Positions 9,510-17,279 of a stretch of DNA of 64,000 nucleotides are shown in pieces. The position numbers and the translations under genes were made by a program. The stretch spans positions 434,001-498,000 of the forward strand of contig NZ_CBDBDD010000008.1 of the NCBI RefSeq assembly GCF_965203655.1, in the 5' to 3' direction. This DNA is from Poriferisodalis sp965203655. GTDB lineage: Bacteria > Actinomycetota > Acidimicrobiia > Acidimicrobiales > Poriferisodalaceae. Below the pieces are notes generated by a model. The model saw nothing but the letters and a program-made list of their open reading frames with translations. It was not told the DNA's origin and did no database searches. How positions within the stretch are numbered: the stretch's first letter is position 1; each line of letters starts with the position of its first letter.

Positions 9510-9664
9510 CGCTCCGATCTGCCCAGCACAGGTGCAACAGCCGGCGCTCGCTGGCCGTCCTGACGAACCGGCACCGCACGACGGTGTTGCCGTAGCCTGA
9601 TTCGGTCGTAGGCGAGCGGGGCGATCCGGATTTGGATCAGGCGCCTCGGATCGGGGAGAGTCAG

Positions 9665-11452
9665 GTGGCGCAGAAGACCGGGCAACAGAAGACCGACAAG
9701 CCGCAGAACGTCTTCAACTTCGACTATTCCCGTGATGTCGACGGCCGCCCGCCGCAGTCGTACTACGACGACATCAAGCAGCGGTTCGCCGAAGAACGCG
9801 ACCTGCGGCTGGGCTACCGGCCTCCGGGAACGCAGATCTACACATCCGAGTTCGTCGGCGAATTCGCTCGCTACGAGGAGGATCCGTATGCGAGCGAGCG
9901 CATCGAGCGCCCGCCCGTGCACGACGAGGTCGAGGTGCTGTTCATCGGGGGCGGGTTCTCGGCACTGCTGACTTCAGCCCGGCTGCGTCAGAAGGGCGTG
10001 GAGAGCATCCGCATCGTCGAGCGCGGTGCCGATGTCGGCGGTACCTGGTACTGGAACCGGTACCCGGGAGTGGCCTGCGACGTCGTGTCGTACGACTACC
10101 TGCCCTTGCTGGACGAGACCGGCTACGTGCCGTCGCGGCACTACGCCACCGGCGATGAGATCTACGAGTACTGCCGGCTGATCGCCCGCAAGTACGACCT
10201 CTATGACCTGGCGATGTTCCAGACCACCGTGACGTCAACCGTCTGGGACGGTGAGGCCGAGGTGTGGCGCATCGGCACCGACCGTGGCGATGAGATCACG
10301 GCACAGTTCGTCATCTGCGCGAACGGCACCCTTGCCAAGCCGAAACTGGCCGTCATCGAGGGCATGGAGCGGTTCACCGGGCACTCGTTCCACACATCTC
10401 GGTGGGACTACGACTACACCGGTGCCGATCTCGAGAACCTCACCGACAAGCGCGTCGGCATCATCGGCACGGGTGCGACGGCGGTGCAGGCCATCCCGCA
10501 GCTCGGCGAGATGTCCAGGGAGCTGTACGTCTTCCAGCGGACGCCGTCCTCGATCGACATCCGTGACGACTGGGAGACCGACCAGGACTGGGCGGCGAAG
10601 CTGAAGCCGGGCTGGCAGGCACGCCGGCGCGAGCGAGCGATGGCCGGACCTCGCCTCAGCGACGAGCAGAAGGCGCGCCGCGCGGCGATGTCGCGCGAAG
10701 AGAAGATCCGCCGCCAGGAGAATGCCAATATCGACGCCATGATGCGCATCCACCGGCGCATCGACGAGGTCGTCGAAGACCCCGCGACGGCCGAGGCGCT
10801 CAAGCCCTGGTACATGCTCATGTGCAAGCGGCCGTGCTTTCACAACGACTACCTGCCGACGTTCAACCGGCCGAATGTGCACCTGGTCGACACCCAAGGC
10901 AAGGGCATCACCCAGATCACCGAGCAGGGCCCGCTCTTCGACGGCATCCAGTACGAGCTCGACCTGCTGATCTACGCCACCGGGTTCGAGGTGCAGCAGA
11001 CCGGCATCTACAACCGCATCGTGGGCGAGAACGACCTGGAGCTGACCGACAAGTACGCAGACGGCATCCGCACGCTGCTGGGCATCCACACCGCCGGCTA
11101 CCCGAACCTGTTCATCATGGGGGGCTACCAGGCGTTCTTCGCGTTCAACCTGACCGACGTGCTCAACAGCCAGGGCGAGCACATCTCCGAGTGCATCGAC
11201 TTCGTTCGCCGGGGCGGACTGCAGACCATGGACTGCCTGCCCGAGGCCGAGGAATGGTGGGTGCAGCAAGTCATCGCCAACCGCGGCAAGACCACCCGCA
11301 ACCGTGACTGCACACCCGGCTACTACAACTTCGAGGGCGCCGAGAACCGCCGACAGGACGGCAACTTCAACGGCAACATCAAGCAGTACCTGGGCTTCAT
11401 GGCCCACGCCCGCGAGAACATGTCGGAGAACTTCGCTTTCACACAGCGCTGA
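9665..11452 (+). CDS. Flavin-dependent monooxygenase, Baeyer-Villiger type
   Basis: Class B flavoprotein monooxygenase of about 595 residues. Two Rossmann folds are visible: the FAD site VLFIGGGFSALLTSARL, about 90 residues in, and the NADPH site VGIIGTGATAVQ. Between them is FTGHSFHTSRWDYDY, the FxGxxxHxxxW(D) fingerprint of Baeyer-Villiger monooxygenases, plus GGTWYWNRYPGVACD and the late segment IYATGFEV. Such enzymes insert oxygen next to a ketone to give an ester or lactone. GTG 9665 is preferred because GGGGAGAG lies 4 bases upstream; an in-frame TTG at 9632 would add 11 residues. There are no partner genes nearby, so the substrate is unknown. It interrupts the conserved recA-miaB order. 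Confidence 0.88.
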   Translation: MAQKTGQQKTDKPQNVFNFDYSRDVDGRPPQSYYDDIKQRFAEERDLRLGYRPPGTQIYTSEFVGEFARYEEDPYASERIERPPVHDEVEVLFIGGGFSALLTSARLRQKGVESIRIVERGADVGGTWYWNRYPGVACDVVSYDYLPLLDETGYVPSRHYATGDEIYEYCRLIARKYDLYDLAMFQTTVTSTVWDGEAEVWRIGTDRGDEITAQFVICANGTLAKPKLAVIEGMERFTGHSFHTSRWDYDYTGADLENLTDKRVGIIGTGATAVQAIPQLGEMSRELYVFQRTPSSIDIRDDWETDQDWAAKLKPGWQARRRERAMAGPRLSDEQKARRAAMSREEKIRRQENANIDAMMRIHRRIDEVVEDPATAEALKPWYMLMCKRPCFHNDYLPTFNRPNVHLVDTQGKGITQITEQGPLFDGIQYELDLLIYATGFEVQQTGIYNRIVGENDLELTDKYADGIRTLLGIHTAGYPNLFIMGGYQAFFAFNLTDVLNSQGEHISECIDFVRRGGLQTMDCLPEAEEWWVQQVIANRGKTTRNRDCTPGYYNFEGAENRRQDGNFNGNIKQYLGFMAHARENMSENFAFTQR

Positions 11453-11505
11453 TCGCGGCCTGATCTGACTGAGTTCAACCTGCCTTCCGCCTCTGGGCGC
11501 GCCCC

Positions 11506-11511
11506 TAGCCT
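11506..11511 (+). promoter_or_regulatory. Candidate -10 hexamer for miaB (leaderless)
   Basis: TAGCCT lies 7 bases before GTG 11519. No Shine-Dalgarno sequence fits in the remaining space. Confidence 0.5.
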
Positions 11512-11518
11512 TGACGCC

Positions 11519-13015
11519 GTGACTGCGGGCGAGCGAGCGGGCGAGAACGGGGGCCGGCGCAGCTACTTCGTGCGCACCTACGGGTGCCAGATGAACGAGC
11601 ACGACTCCGAGCGGATCGTCGGCCTGCTGGAAGCCGACGATCTCGTGGCCGCGACGACGATGGCCGACGCCGACGTCATCGTGCTCAACACCTGCTGCAT
11701 CCGCGAGAACGCCGACAACAAGCTCTACGGGCAGCTCGGACACCTCAAGCGACTCAAAGAGGAACGACCCGAGGTACAGATCGCCGTCGCCGGCTGCCTA
11801 GCGCAGAAGGACCAGGATCTCGTGCGCCAGCGAGCGCCTCACGTGGACGTGGTGTTCGGCACGCACAACGTGGCCCGTGCTGCCGACCTGCTGAGCGAGG
11901 CCCGCGTCTCGGGCCCGGTGACGGAGATCCTGGCCGAGTCCGACGAGTTCCCCTCGGCGCTGCCCGTGCGACGGGATGCCCAGCACGCCGCATGGGTCAC
12001 CATCCAGATCGGCTGCGACAACACGTGCGCGTTCTGCATCGTGCCCTCGGTGCGAGGTCGGGAGATCTCCCGACCGTTCGGCGAGCTCATCGACGAGGTG
12101 CAACGCCTGGCGGCCGATGGCGTCAGCGAGGTGACCCTGCTGGGCCAGAACGTCAACAGCTACGGCCGTGACGTGACCCTCGCGCTCCGCGGCACGAACA
12201 GCTCACCCGGTGTGAACAGTTCCGCCGATGTCATGTGGCGGGCCGGCGGCGGCTGGGCAAACGGGCGACGCACCGCCCGCCCGCTGTTCGGCGATCTGCT
12301 GCGGGCGGTTGGCGCAGTCGACGGCATCGAGCGGGTGCGATTCACCAGCCCGCATCCGAAGGACCTGCGGACCGACGTCATCGCAGCCATGGCCGAGACG
12401 CCTGCGGTATGCGAGCACCTGCACCTGCCCCTGCAGTCCGGTAGCGACGAAGTGCTGAGGGCAATGCACCGGGGCTACACCGCCCAGCGCTACCTGGAGC
12501 GGCTGGAGGCCGCCCGCGCCGCCGTTGATGACCTCGCTGTCAGCACCGACATCATCGTGGGCTTTCCCGGCGAATCCGAGCGGGACTTCGCTGACACGCT
12601 CGAACTGGCGGCGGCTGCCCGATTCGACAGCGCATTCACGTTCGTGTTCTCGCCGCGGCCGGGCACCGAAGCCGCAGAGCTGGTCGACCGGTTCGTGGCC
12701 CCCGACGTCGCAGCGGGGCGCATGGAGCAGCTGCGAACCGTGATCGAGCGCTCCGCCCGACTGGGCAACGAGTCGCGAGTGGGACGCGTCGAAGAGGTGC
12801 TGGTGGAGGGACCGTCCAAGCGAGATCCGGGCACGCTCACCGGTCGCACCCGCCAGAACCGCCTGGTGCACTTCGCCGCCGCCAAGCCGCTGCGAACCGG
12901 CACTTACGCCCGCGTGCGCGTGACCGATGCCGCCACGTTCCACCTCAGCGGCGAGCTCATCGAGGTCACCGCCCCAGCGCGACACCGCACGCGCATCCCG
13001 GTTGCCGCCCGCTGA
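11519..13015 (+). CDS. miaB: tRNA-2-methylthio-N6-isopentenyladenosine37 synthase
   Basis: Radical-SAM methylthiotransferase that adds a methylthio group to i6A37 of tRNAs reading UNN codons. The N-terminal UPF0004 domain has its three cluster cysteines: TYGCQMNEHDSE (C23), NTCCIREN and AGCLAQ. The radical-SAM cluster motif is GCDNTCAFC at about 162-170, followed by VPSVRGREISRP. A C-terminal TRAM domain (VEEVLVEG, LTGRTRQNRLVHF) binds tRNA. A 30-residue insertion (about 224-254, with TNSSPGVNSS) separates LLGQNVNSYG from LFGDLL and is absent from most homologues. Start is GTG 11519. The gene runs 13 bp ahead of miaA, whose product makes the i6A substrate, so the two probably form one operon. 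Confidence 0.95.
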   Translation: MTAGERAGENGGRRSYFVRTYGCQMNEHDSERIVGLLEADDLVAATTMADADVIVLNTCCIRENADNKLYGQLGHLKRLKEERPEVQIAVAGCLAQKDQDLVRQRAPHVDVVFGTHNVARAADLLSEARVSGPVTEILAESDEFPSALPVRRDAQHAAWVTIQIGCDNTCAFCIVPSVRGREISRPFGELIDEVQRLAADGVSEVTLLGQNVNSYGRDVTLALRGTNSSPGVNSSADVMWRAGGGWANGRRTARPLFGDLLRAVGAVDGIERVRFTSPHPKDLRTDVIAAMAETPAVCEHLHLPLQSGSDEVLRAMHRGYTAQRYLERLEAARAAVDDLAVSTDIIVGFPGESERDFADTLELAAAARFDSAFTFVFSPRPGTEAAELVDRFVAPDVAAGRMEQLRTVIERSARLGNESRVGRVEEVLVEGPSKRDPGTLTGRTRQNRLVHFAAAKPLRTGTYARVRVTDAATFHLSGELIEVTAPARHRTRIPVAAR

Positions 13016-13028
13016 GAGGCGGTACGCC

Positions 13029-14048
13029 ATGGGTGGTGACGGCGGCCATCGGCCCTTGGTCATCGTGGGCCCGACGGCGTCGGGCAAGTCGGCGCTCGCG
13101 CTGGAGCTGGCAAGGCGCGCCTACCCCCGGTCGGACATCGCAGATCCGACGGAATTGGTGTCGGTCGATTCGATGCAGGTGTACCGGGGCATGGACATCG
13201 GCACCGCCAAGCCCACTGCCGCCGAACAGGCCGAGGTGCGGCACCATCTCATCGACCTCGTCGATCCCGCAGAGCGATTCACCGTCGTCGACTACGCCAC
13301 TGCGTTCGAAGCTGCGATGTCCGACATTGCCGGCCGCGGTGCGGCGCCGCTACTGGTCGGCGGCACCGGCCTGTACCTGCGCGCCGTCGTCGACGGCCTG
13401 ACGCCGCCCCCGGAATTCCCCTCGATCGCCGCCGAGCTCGAAGCCGAAGCCGTCGTCACGTCCGATGCTGCGGCCGCACAGGACGAGCGCGCAGCCGAAT
13501 TGCACCGTCGGTTGGCTGAGCTGGATCCGTTGGCCGCCTCACGCATGGAGCCGACGAACCTGCGCCGGATCGTCCGGGCACTGTCCGTGTGCATGGGCAC
13601 CGGGCGTCCGTTCTCATCGTTCGGCCCTGGCCTGACGAACTATGCACCGGTGCCTTACCGCATCGTCGGCATCGAGATCGACCGAGACACACTCGATCGA
13701 CGTATCGCGGAGCGCTACCGGCAGCAGATCGAGATGGGCTTCGTGGACGAGGTCTGCCGACTCATGGTCGACCACGCGTCACACGAGCTGGGGTCGGCAA
13801 CCGCTGGGCTGTCGCAGCCCGCTGCATCGCTGTCGCGCACGGCCGCGCAAGCCCTCGGCTACAAGGAGCTGCGGGCGCATCTGGCAGGGGAGTGCACGCT
13901 GGACGAGGCACTCGACGTAGCGATCGCACGCACCCGGCGATTCGCCCGCCGCCAGCAGCGCTGGTTCGCTCGGGACCCCCGGATCACCTGGATCCCGCAC
14001 GGCGACCCTGCCGAGATGGCCGACCGGATAGCGCAACTCGAACCTTGA
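13029..14048 (+). CDS. miaA: tRNA dimethylallyltransferase
   Basis: Transfers the dimethylallyl group from DMAPP to A37 of tRNAs reading UNN, giving i6A, the substrate of MiaB just upstream. The P-loop is GPTASGKS near residues 13-20; SVDSMQVYRGMDIGTAKPT contains the catalytic aspartate region, HHLIDLVDP follows, and LVGGTGLYLRAVVDG is the conserved GGTGLYxRAL motif. The C-terminal part has ALGYKELRAHLAGECTLDEA and TRRFARRQQRWF. ATG 13029 gives 339 residues and has GAGAGGCGG upstream. The same frame is open further upstream, but that would overlap miaB and add unrelated sequence. The gene converges with dapC across a 41-bp gap. Confidence 0.95.
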   Translation: MGGDGGHRPLVIVGPTASGKSALALELARRAYPRSDIADPTELVSVDSMQVYRGMDIGTAKPTAAEQAEVRHHLIDLVDPAERFTVVDYATAFEAAMSDIAGRGAAPLLVGGTGLYLRAVVDGLTPPPEFPSIAAELEAEAVVTSDAAAAQDERAAELHRRLAELDPLAASRMEPTNLRRIVRALSVCMGTGRPFSSFGPGLTNYAPVPYRIVGIEIDRDTLDRRIAERYRQQIEMGFVDEVCRLMVDHASHELGSATAGLSQPAASLSRTAAQALGYKELRAHLAGECTLDEALDVAIARTRRFARRQQRWFARDPRITWIPHGDPAEMADRIAQLEP

Positions 14049-14089
14049 TGGCCCCGGGCCACGACAAGTCTCGAGTTTTGGTCGAATGT

Positions 14090-15373
14090 TTAGCTCAGGC
14101 GGGATTCGACCATGTCGAGGGCGTCGTCGGTCAGCACGGCAGCGACCCGGACACGTTCGGCCGCGGCCGGTCCGTAGAACTCGCCCGGCGACACGAGGAT
14201 GCCCACCTCGCTGAGCAGCGTGCGAGTGAACGCCCACGCGTCGCCGTCGGGAGCTGCGGCCCACAGGTAGAACCCGCCGCGGGGCAGCGCAGGCTCGGGA
14301 CCGAAACGGCCCACGATCCGCGCAAGGCGCTCCAAGCGGTTCCGGTACCGCTCTCGCTGCGCAGCAACATGGACCTGGTCTGCCAACGCTGCGACCGCCG
14401 CCGCCTGCGCGGGCCCCGGCACCATGAAACCGGCGTGCTTGCGAACCTCTCGCAGGTAGTGGACAAGTTCGGGATCACCTGCGTAGAAGCCCACCCTCAC
14501 CCCGGCCAGGTTCGACCGCTTGGACAACGAATGAACTGCCACCACGCCGTCGACCTCAGCGCGCACGCTGCTGCCCGACTCTGCACCGCACTCATCGCCG
14601 CCAGTTGAGTCGCCGGCCGTGGCCGCGGAGGCCGGCGTCAGGATGGTGCGTGGAGGTCCGTCCCAGGTGAACTCGGCGTAGCACTCGTCGCTGAAGACAG
14701 GCACATCCCGTTCGCGTCCCCAGCGCGCAGCGGCATCGAGATCGTCAAGGCCGCCAGCGGGATTGCCCGGCGTATTGACCCACAGCACCAGTGCCCGCTC
14801 GGCATCTGCATCGCTGATGGCGTCGAGCCGGATCGACCAGTGCTCGTCGGCCGGCACGGGCACTGCCCGGCAGCCGGCCAGTTCAGCCCCCATGGCATAG
14901 CTGGGGTAGCTGATCTCCGGGAACAGTACGGTGTCCCGCTCGGGGGTGCGCAGGCGCAGCCAATGCGGCAGCCCGGCCACGAACTCCTTCGAGCCGATCG
15001 TCGCTGCCACTTCTGCAGCGGCGTCGACTTGCACACCGAGCCGTTCGGCGCACCAGCGCGTGGCGGCCTCTCGAAGCTCGGGCGTACCGATCGACGGTGG
15101 GTAGCCGCGCTCGGAATCCGACCCTCCCAGCGCTGCCAGCACAGCCGGCGTGGGCGGGTCCACCGGCGTGCCGATGGAGAGGTCCACCAGCCCGCCGTCA
15201 TGCCGCTCAGCGAGCGGCTTCAGCTCGTCCAGCCGGTCATAGGGATACGGCGGCGGCACATACCCGGCGCGTGCGTTCACCGCATCAGTGTGCACTGATC
15301 TGCGGCCAGACAGTCCCGTTGACGTGGAGGCGATGTCGATCCGCGCAGCGAGGGCACCCGTCGCAGGCCTCAT
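14090..15373 (-). CDS. dapC: PLP aminotransferase, probable succinyl-diaminopimelate transaminase
   Basis: Class I/II aminotransferase, third gene of a toxin-antitoxin operon. DapC makes N-succinyl-LL-2,6-diaminopimelate in the lysine and cell-wall pathway, matching dapF two genes upstream. Diagnostic segments are YVPPPYPYDRLDEL, LSIGTPVDPPTP, VLFPEISYPSYAMG, VNTPGNPAGG and the PLP-lysine site SLSKRSNLAGVRVGF. A linker of about 25 residues rich in Ser, Gly and Ala precedes VDGVVAVHSLSK. ATG 15373 overlaps the toxin stop as TGATG and gives 427 residues. A GTG at 15295, 12 codons before the conserved YVPPP, would match homologue lengths better and lies inside a 16-bp palindrome. Both starts are possible. 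Confidence 0.82.
   Translation of the reverse strand: MRPATGALAARIDIASTSTGLSGRRSVHTDAVNARAGYVPPPYPYDRLDELKPLAERHDGGLVDLSIGTPVDPPTPAVLAALGGSDSERGYPPSIGTPELREAATRWCAERLGVQVDAAAEVAATIGSKEFVAGLPHWLRLRTPERDTVLFPEISYPSYAMGAELAGCRAVPVPADEHWSIRLDAISDADAERALVLWVNTPGNPAGGLDDLDAAARWGRERDVPVFSDECYAEFTWDGPPRTILTPASAATAGDSTGGDECGAESGSSVRAEVDGVVAVHSLSKRSNLAGVRVGFYAGDPELVHYLREVRKHAGFMVPGPAQAAAVAALADQVHVAAQRERYRNRLERLARIVGRFGPEPALPRGGFYLWAAAPDGDAWAFTRTLLSEVGILVSPGEFYGPAAAERVRVAAVLTDDALDMVESRLS
15284..15299. repeat. Perfect palindrome at the alternative dapC start
   Basis: ATCAGTG (15284-15290) and CACTGAT (15293-15299) are perfect inverted arms around a 2-bp centre, and the alternative GTG start of dapC (15295) falls inside. 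It may be an operator or chance. Confidence 0.4.
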
Positions 15374-15636
15374 CAGCGCCGATAGACATCGCGGCGGTGG
15401 CCGACACGGACCACCAGAATGAGCAGGCGGTCGTCGACGACCTCGTAGAGAATGCGATAGTTGCCCACCCGCACCCGGTACACGCCCTCCTCGCCCGTGA
15501 GTGTCACGCATCCGGGAGGTCTCGGCTCATCCGCGAGCAAGTCGATGGCTGCTCGAATGCGCTGCTGTTCTGTGCGCGGCAGCCGAGCAATCGACTTGAC
15601 CGCGCGGCGTGCTAGGTGAACGCGGTATCGGCTCAC
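15373..15636 (-). CDS. RelE/ParE-family toxin
   Basis: An 87-residue basic protein of the RelE/ParE superfamily. It starts YRVHLARRAVKSIARLPRTEQQRI, has LTGEEGVYRVRVGNYRILYEV (the core beta strands with the conserved RVGxYRI(L/V)Y motif) and ends LVVRVGHRRDVYRR. RelE members cut mRNA in the ribosomal A site. The terminal HRRDVYRR matches the basic RelE tail (typically GHRRDVYR), which favours RelE over ParE. It overlaps the antitoxin by 4 bp (ATGA), as usual for type II pairs. Its stop codon overlaps the dapC start (TGATG), which is not usual: the toxin is translationally coupled to a lysine/cell-wall gene. Confidence 0.88.
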   Translation of the reverse strand: MSRYRVHLARRAVKSIARLPRTEQQRIRAAIDLLADEPRPPGCVTLTGEEGVYRVRVGNYRILYEVVDDRLLILVVRVGHRRDVYRR

Positions 15637-15884
15637 CCGAGTCCCAGCGCGGCCTTGACCTCGTCCCAGGGCACGTAGTCGTCCTCAGCTCGAGCTGCCT
15701 CAAGCTCACGGCGGTCATCGAGCTCGTCGGCGCGGTCAACGAGCTGATCGAAGGCCTCCGAGCTCAGTATCACTGCCACGCGTCGGCCGCGTCTCGTCAC
15801 TGAGACCGGTTCGCCTGACCGGCGAGTGTCGTCGATCACCTCGGCAAGCCGGTTTCGTGCTTCGCTCACTGCAACTTCCATCAT
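15633..15884 (-). CDS. Phd/YefM-family antitoxin
   Basis: About 83 residues. The N-terminal half, MMEVAVSEARNRLAEVIDDTRRSGEPVSVTRRGRRVAVILSSEAFDQL, is the Phd/YefM DNA-binding and dimerisation domain. The acidic C-terminal half (ELDDRRELEAARAEDDYVPWDEVKAAL) is the expected toxin-wrapping segment. ATG 15884 (or 15881) is preferred; a TTG at 15899 would translate through the operator. The start is 6 bases after a TACAAT -10 element, so the mRNA is probably leaderless. The gene pairs with the RelE-type toxin downstream and is probably autoregulated through the TGTACA-type operator at 15884-15899. Confidence 0.87.
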   Translation of the reverse strand: MMEVAVSEARNRLAEVIDDTRRSGEPVSVTRRGRRVAVILSSEAFDQLVDRADELDDRRELEAARAEDDYVPWDEVKAALGLG

Positions 15885-15899
15885 GTACGAATTGTACAA
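15884..15899 (-). promoter_or_regulatory. Promoter -10 and YefM-type operator of the toxin-antitoxin operon
   Basis: TGTAC (15884-15888) and GTACA (15894-15898) form an inverted repeat, and TTGTACAA at 15892-15899 is itself a palindrome. TGTACA is the core of the known E. coli yefM operator. On the minus strand the -10 hexamer TACAAT (15896-15891) lies within the repeat, 6 bases before ATG 15884, so bound repressor would cover the promoter. Confidence 0.65.
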
Positions 15900-15920
15900 A
15901 ATGGCACCGGCGCTAGGTTC

Positions 15921-17279
15921 TCATTCCCAGGCGTCAACGTCGATGACGAACTCGGCGAACAGGCTGCGGGCGACGTCGTCCAGCCGGGCGCGCACCACGG
16001 TCCCGCCGTCGTCATGAGTCTCCGAGAGGACCTCGCCTTCGCGGTGGACGGCTGCGAGGGCGTCGCCGCGGGAATAAGGGATGCGCAACTCGGTGACTTC
16101 CGTGAGATGTCGCAACCGATCTCCGACAGCGAGCAGGAGATCCTCGACACCGTCGCCGCTGCCGGCTGAGATCGCACGGGAGCCTTCGTAACGCTCCAGC
16201 AGCTGTCCAACTGTGCCGTCGTCGGCAACGTCGCACTTGTTGAACGCGATGAGTTCGTCGATGTCCCCAGCGCCGATCTCGCGCAGCACCGAGCGCACCA
16301 CATTGATGTGCATCTCCGGTTCCGCCGCCGAGGCGTCGACGAGGTGCACCAGCAGGTGGGCCTCGGCCACTTCCTCCAGCGTCGACATGAACGCCTCGAC
16401 CAGCGAAGTGGGCAGCTTCTTGATGAACCCGACCGTGTCGGTGACGAGCACCGTCTCGCCGCCAGGTAGTTGCAGCCGCCGGGTAGTGGCGTCGAGCGTG
16501 GCGAACAGCCGGTCTTCCACCAGCACGTTGGCCCCCGTGAGGCGCCGCAGCAGGGTTGACTTGCCGGCGTTGGTGTAACCCACGATCGCGACTGTGTGGT
16601 AACGGGAGCGCCGGCGCGACTTGCGCTGGTTCAGCCGGGTGCGCCGCAGCCCCCGCAGGTCCTTCTCGAGCCTGGCCAGCCGTCGCTGGATACGACGCCG
16701 GTCCACCTCGAGCTGGGTCTCGCCCGGCCCCCGCGTGCCGATGCCACCAGCCTGCTGGGAGAGCTGACGCCCGCGGCCGCGCAGCCGGGGGAGCCGGTAG
16801 CGAAGCTGAGCCAATTCGACTTGGGCCTTGCCCTCGAGCGTCGTGGCGTTCTGGGCGAAGATGTCAAGAATGACCGCCGTGCGGTCGAGCGCCGTGCGCT
16901 TCAGTATCCGCTCCAAGTTGAACTGCTGCGCCGGCGACAGCTCGTCGTCGAACACCACCGTGTCGGCATCGTGCTCAAGCGACGCATCGAGGATCTCGTC
17001 AGCCTTCCCCCGCCCCACAAACGTCGCCGGGTCGGGCGCATCCCGCCGCTGAACAATCCGCTCCACCGAGTCCGCCCCGGCAGTGTCGACCAACCGCTCC
17101 AGCTCGTCAAGATTGGCGTCCACCTCGTCAGCAGTCCGCTCCGCCAGCTGCACCCCCACCAGCACGATCTGCTCCCGAAAGGCCCGATCAATAAGCCCCG
17201 ACTCAGCCCCCCCAAACTCCCCAAAGCCCCCCCGATGACTCTCGTCCACCGTTTGGCCCACGTCGTCAGCTTCAGCCAT
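15921..17279 (-). CDS. hflX: GTPase HflX
   Basis: Ribosome-associated GTPase that splits stalled or hibernating ribosomes. The N-terminal HflX domain (VGVQLAERTADEVDANLDELERLVDTAG, FVGRGKADEI, VVFDDELSPAQQFNLE) is followed by a helical region with GRGRQLSQQAGGIGTRGPGETQLE. The G domain has G1 GYTNAGKST, G3 DTVGFIKKLPTSLVEAF and G4 NKCD. ATG 17279 overlaps the dapF stop codon (TGATG) and gives 452 residues; an earlier in-frame start would lie inside dapF. The gene is coupled to dapF, and dapF-hflX adjacency is common in actinobacteria. It ends 37 bp before the antitoxin start. Confidence 0.95.
   Translation of the reverse strand: MAEADDVGQTVDESHRGGFGEFGGAESGLIDRAFREQIVLVGVQLAERTADEVDANLDELERLVDTAGADSVERIVQRRDAPDPATFVGRGKADEILDASLEHDADTVVFDDELSPAQQFNLERILKRTALDRTAVILDIFAQNATTLEGKAQVELAQLRYRLPRLRGRGRQLSQQAGGIGTRGPGETQLEVDRRRIQRRLARLEKDLRGLRRTRLNQRKSRRRSRYHTVAIVGYTNAGKSTLLRRLTGANVLVEDRLFATLDATTRRLQLPGGETVLVTDTVGFIKKLPTSLVEAFMSTLEEVAEAHLLVHLVDASAAEPEMHINVVRSVLREIGAGDIDELIAFNKCDVADDGTVGQLLERYEGSRAISAGSGDGVEDLLLAVGDRLRHLTEVTELRIPYSRGDALAAVHREGEVLSETHDDGGTVVRARLDDVARSLFAEFVIDVDAWE

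Noticed and set aside
12927..13028. Upstream extension of the miaA frame into miaB
   Set aside because: The extension is basic low-complexity sequence overlapping miaB. ATG 13029 has a ribosome binding site and starts just before the P-loop.
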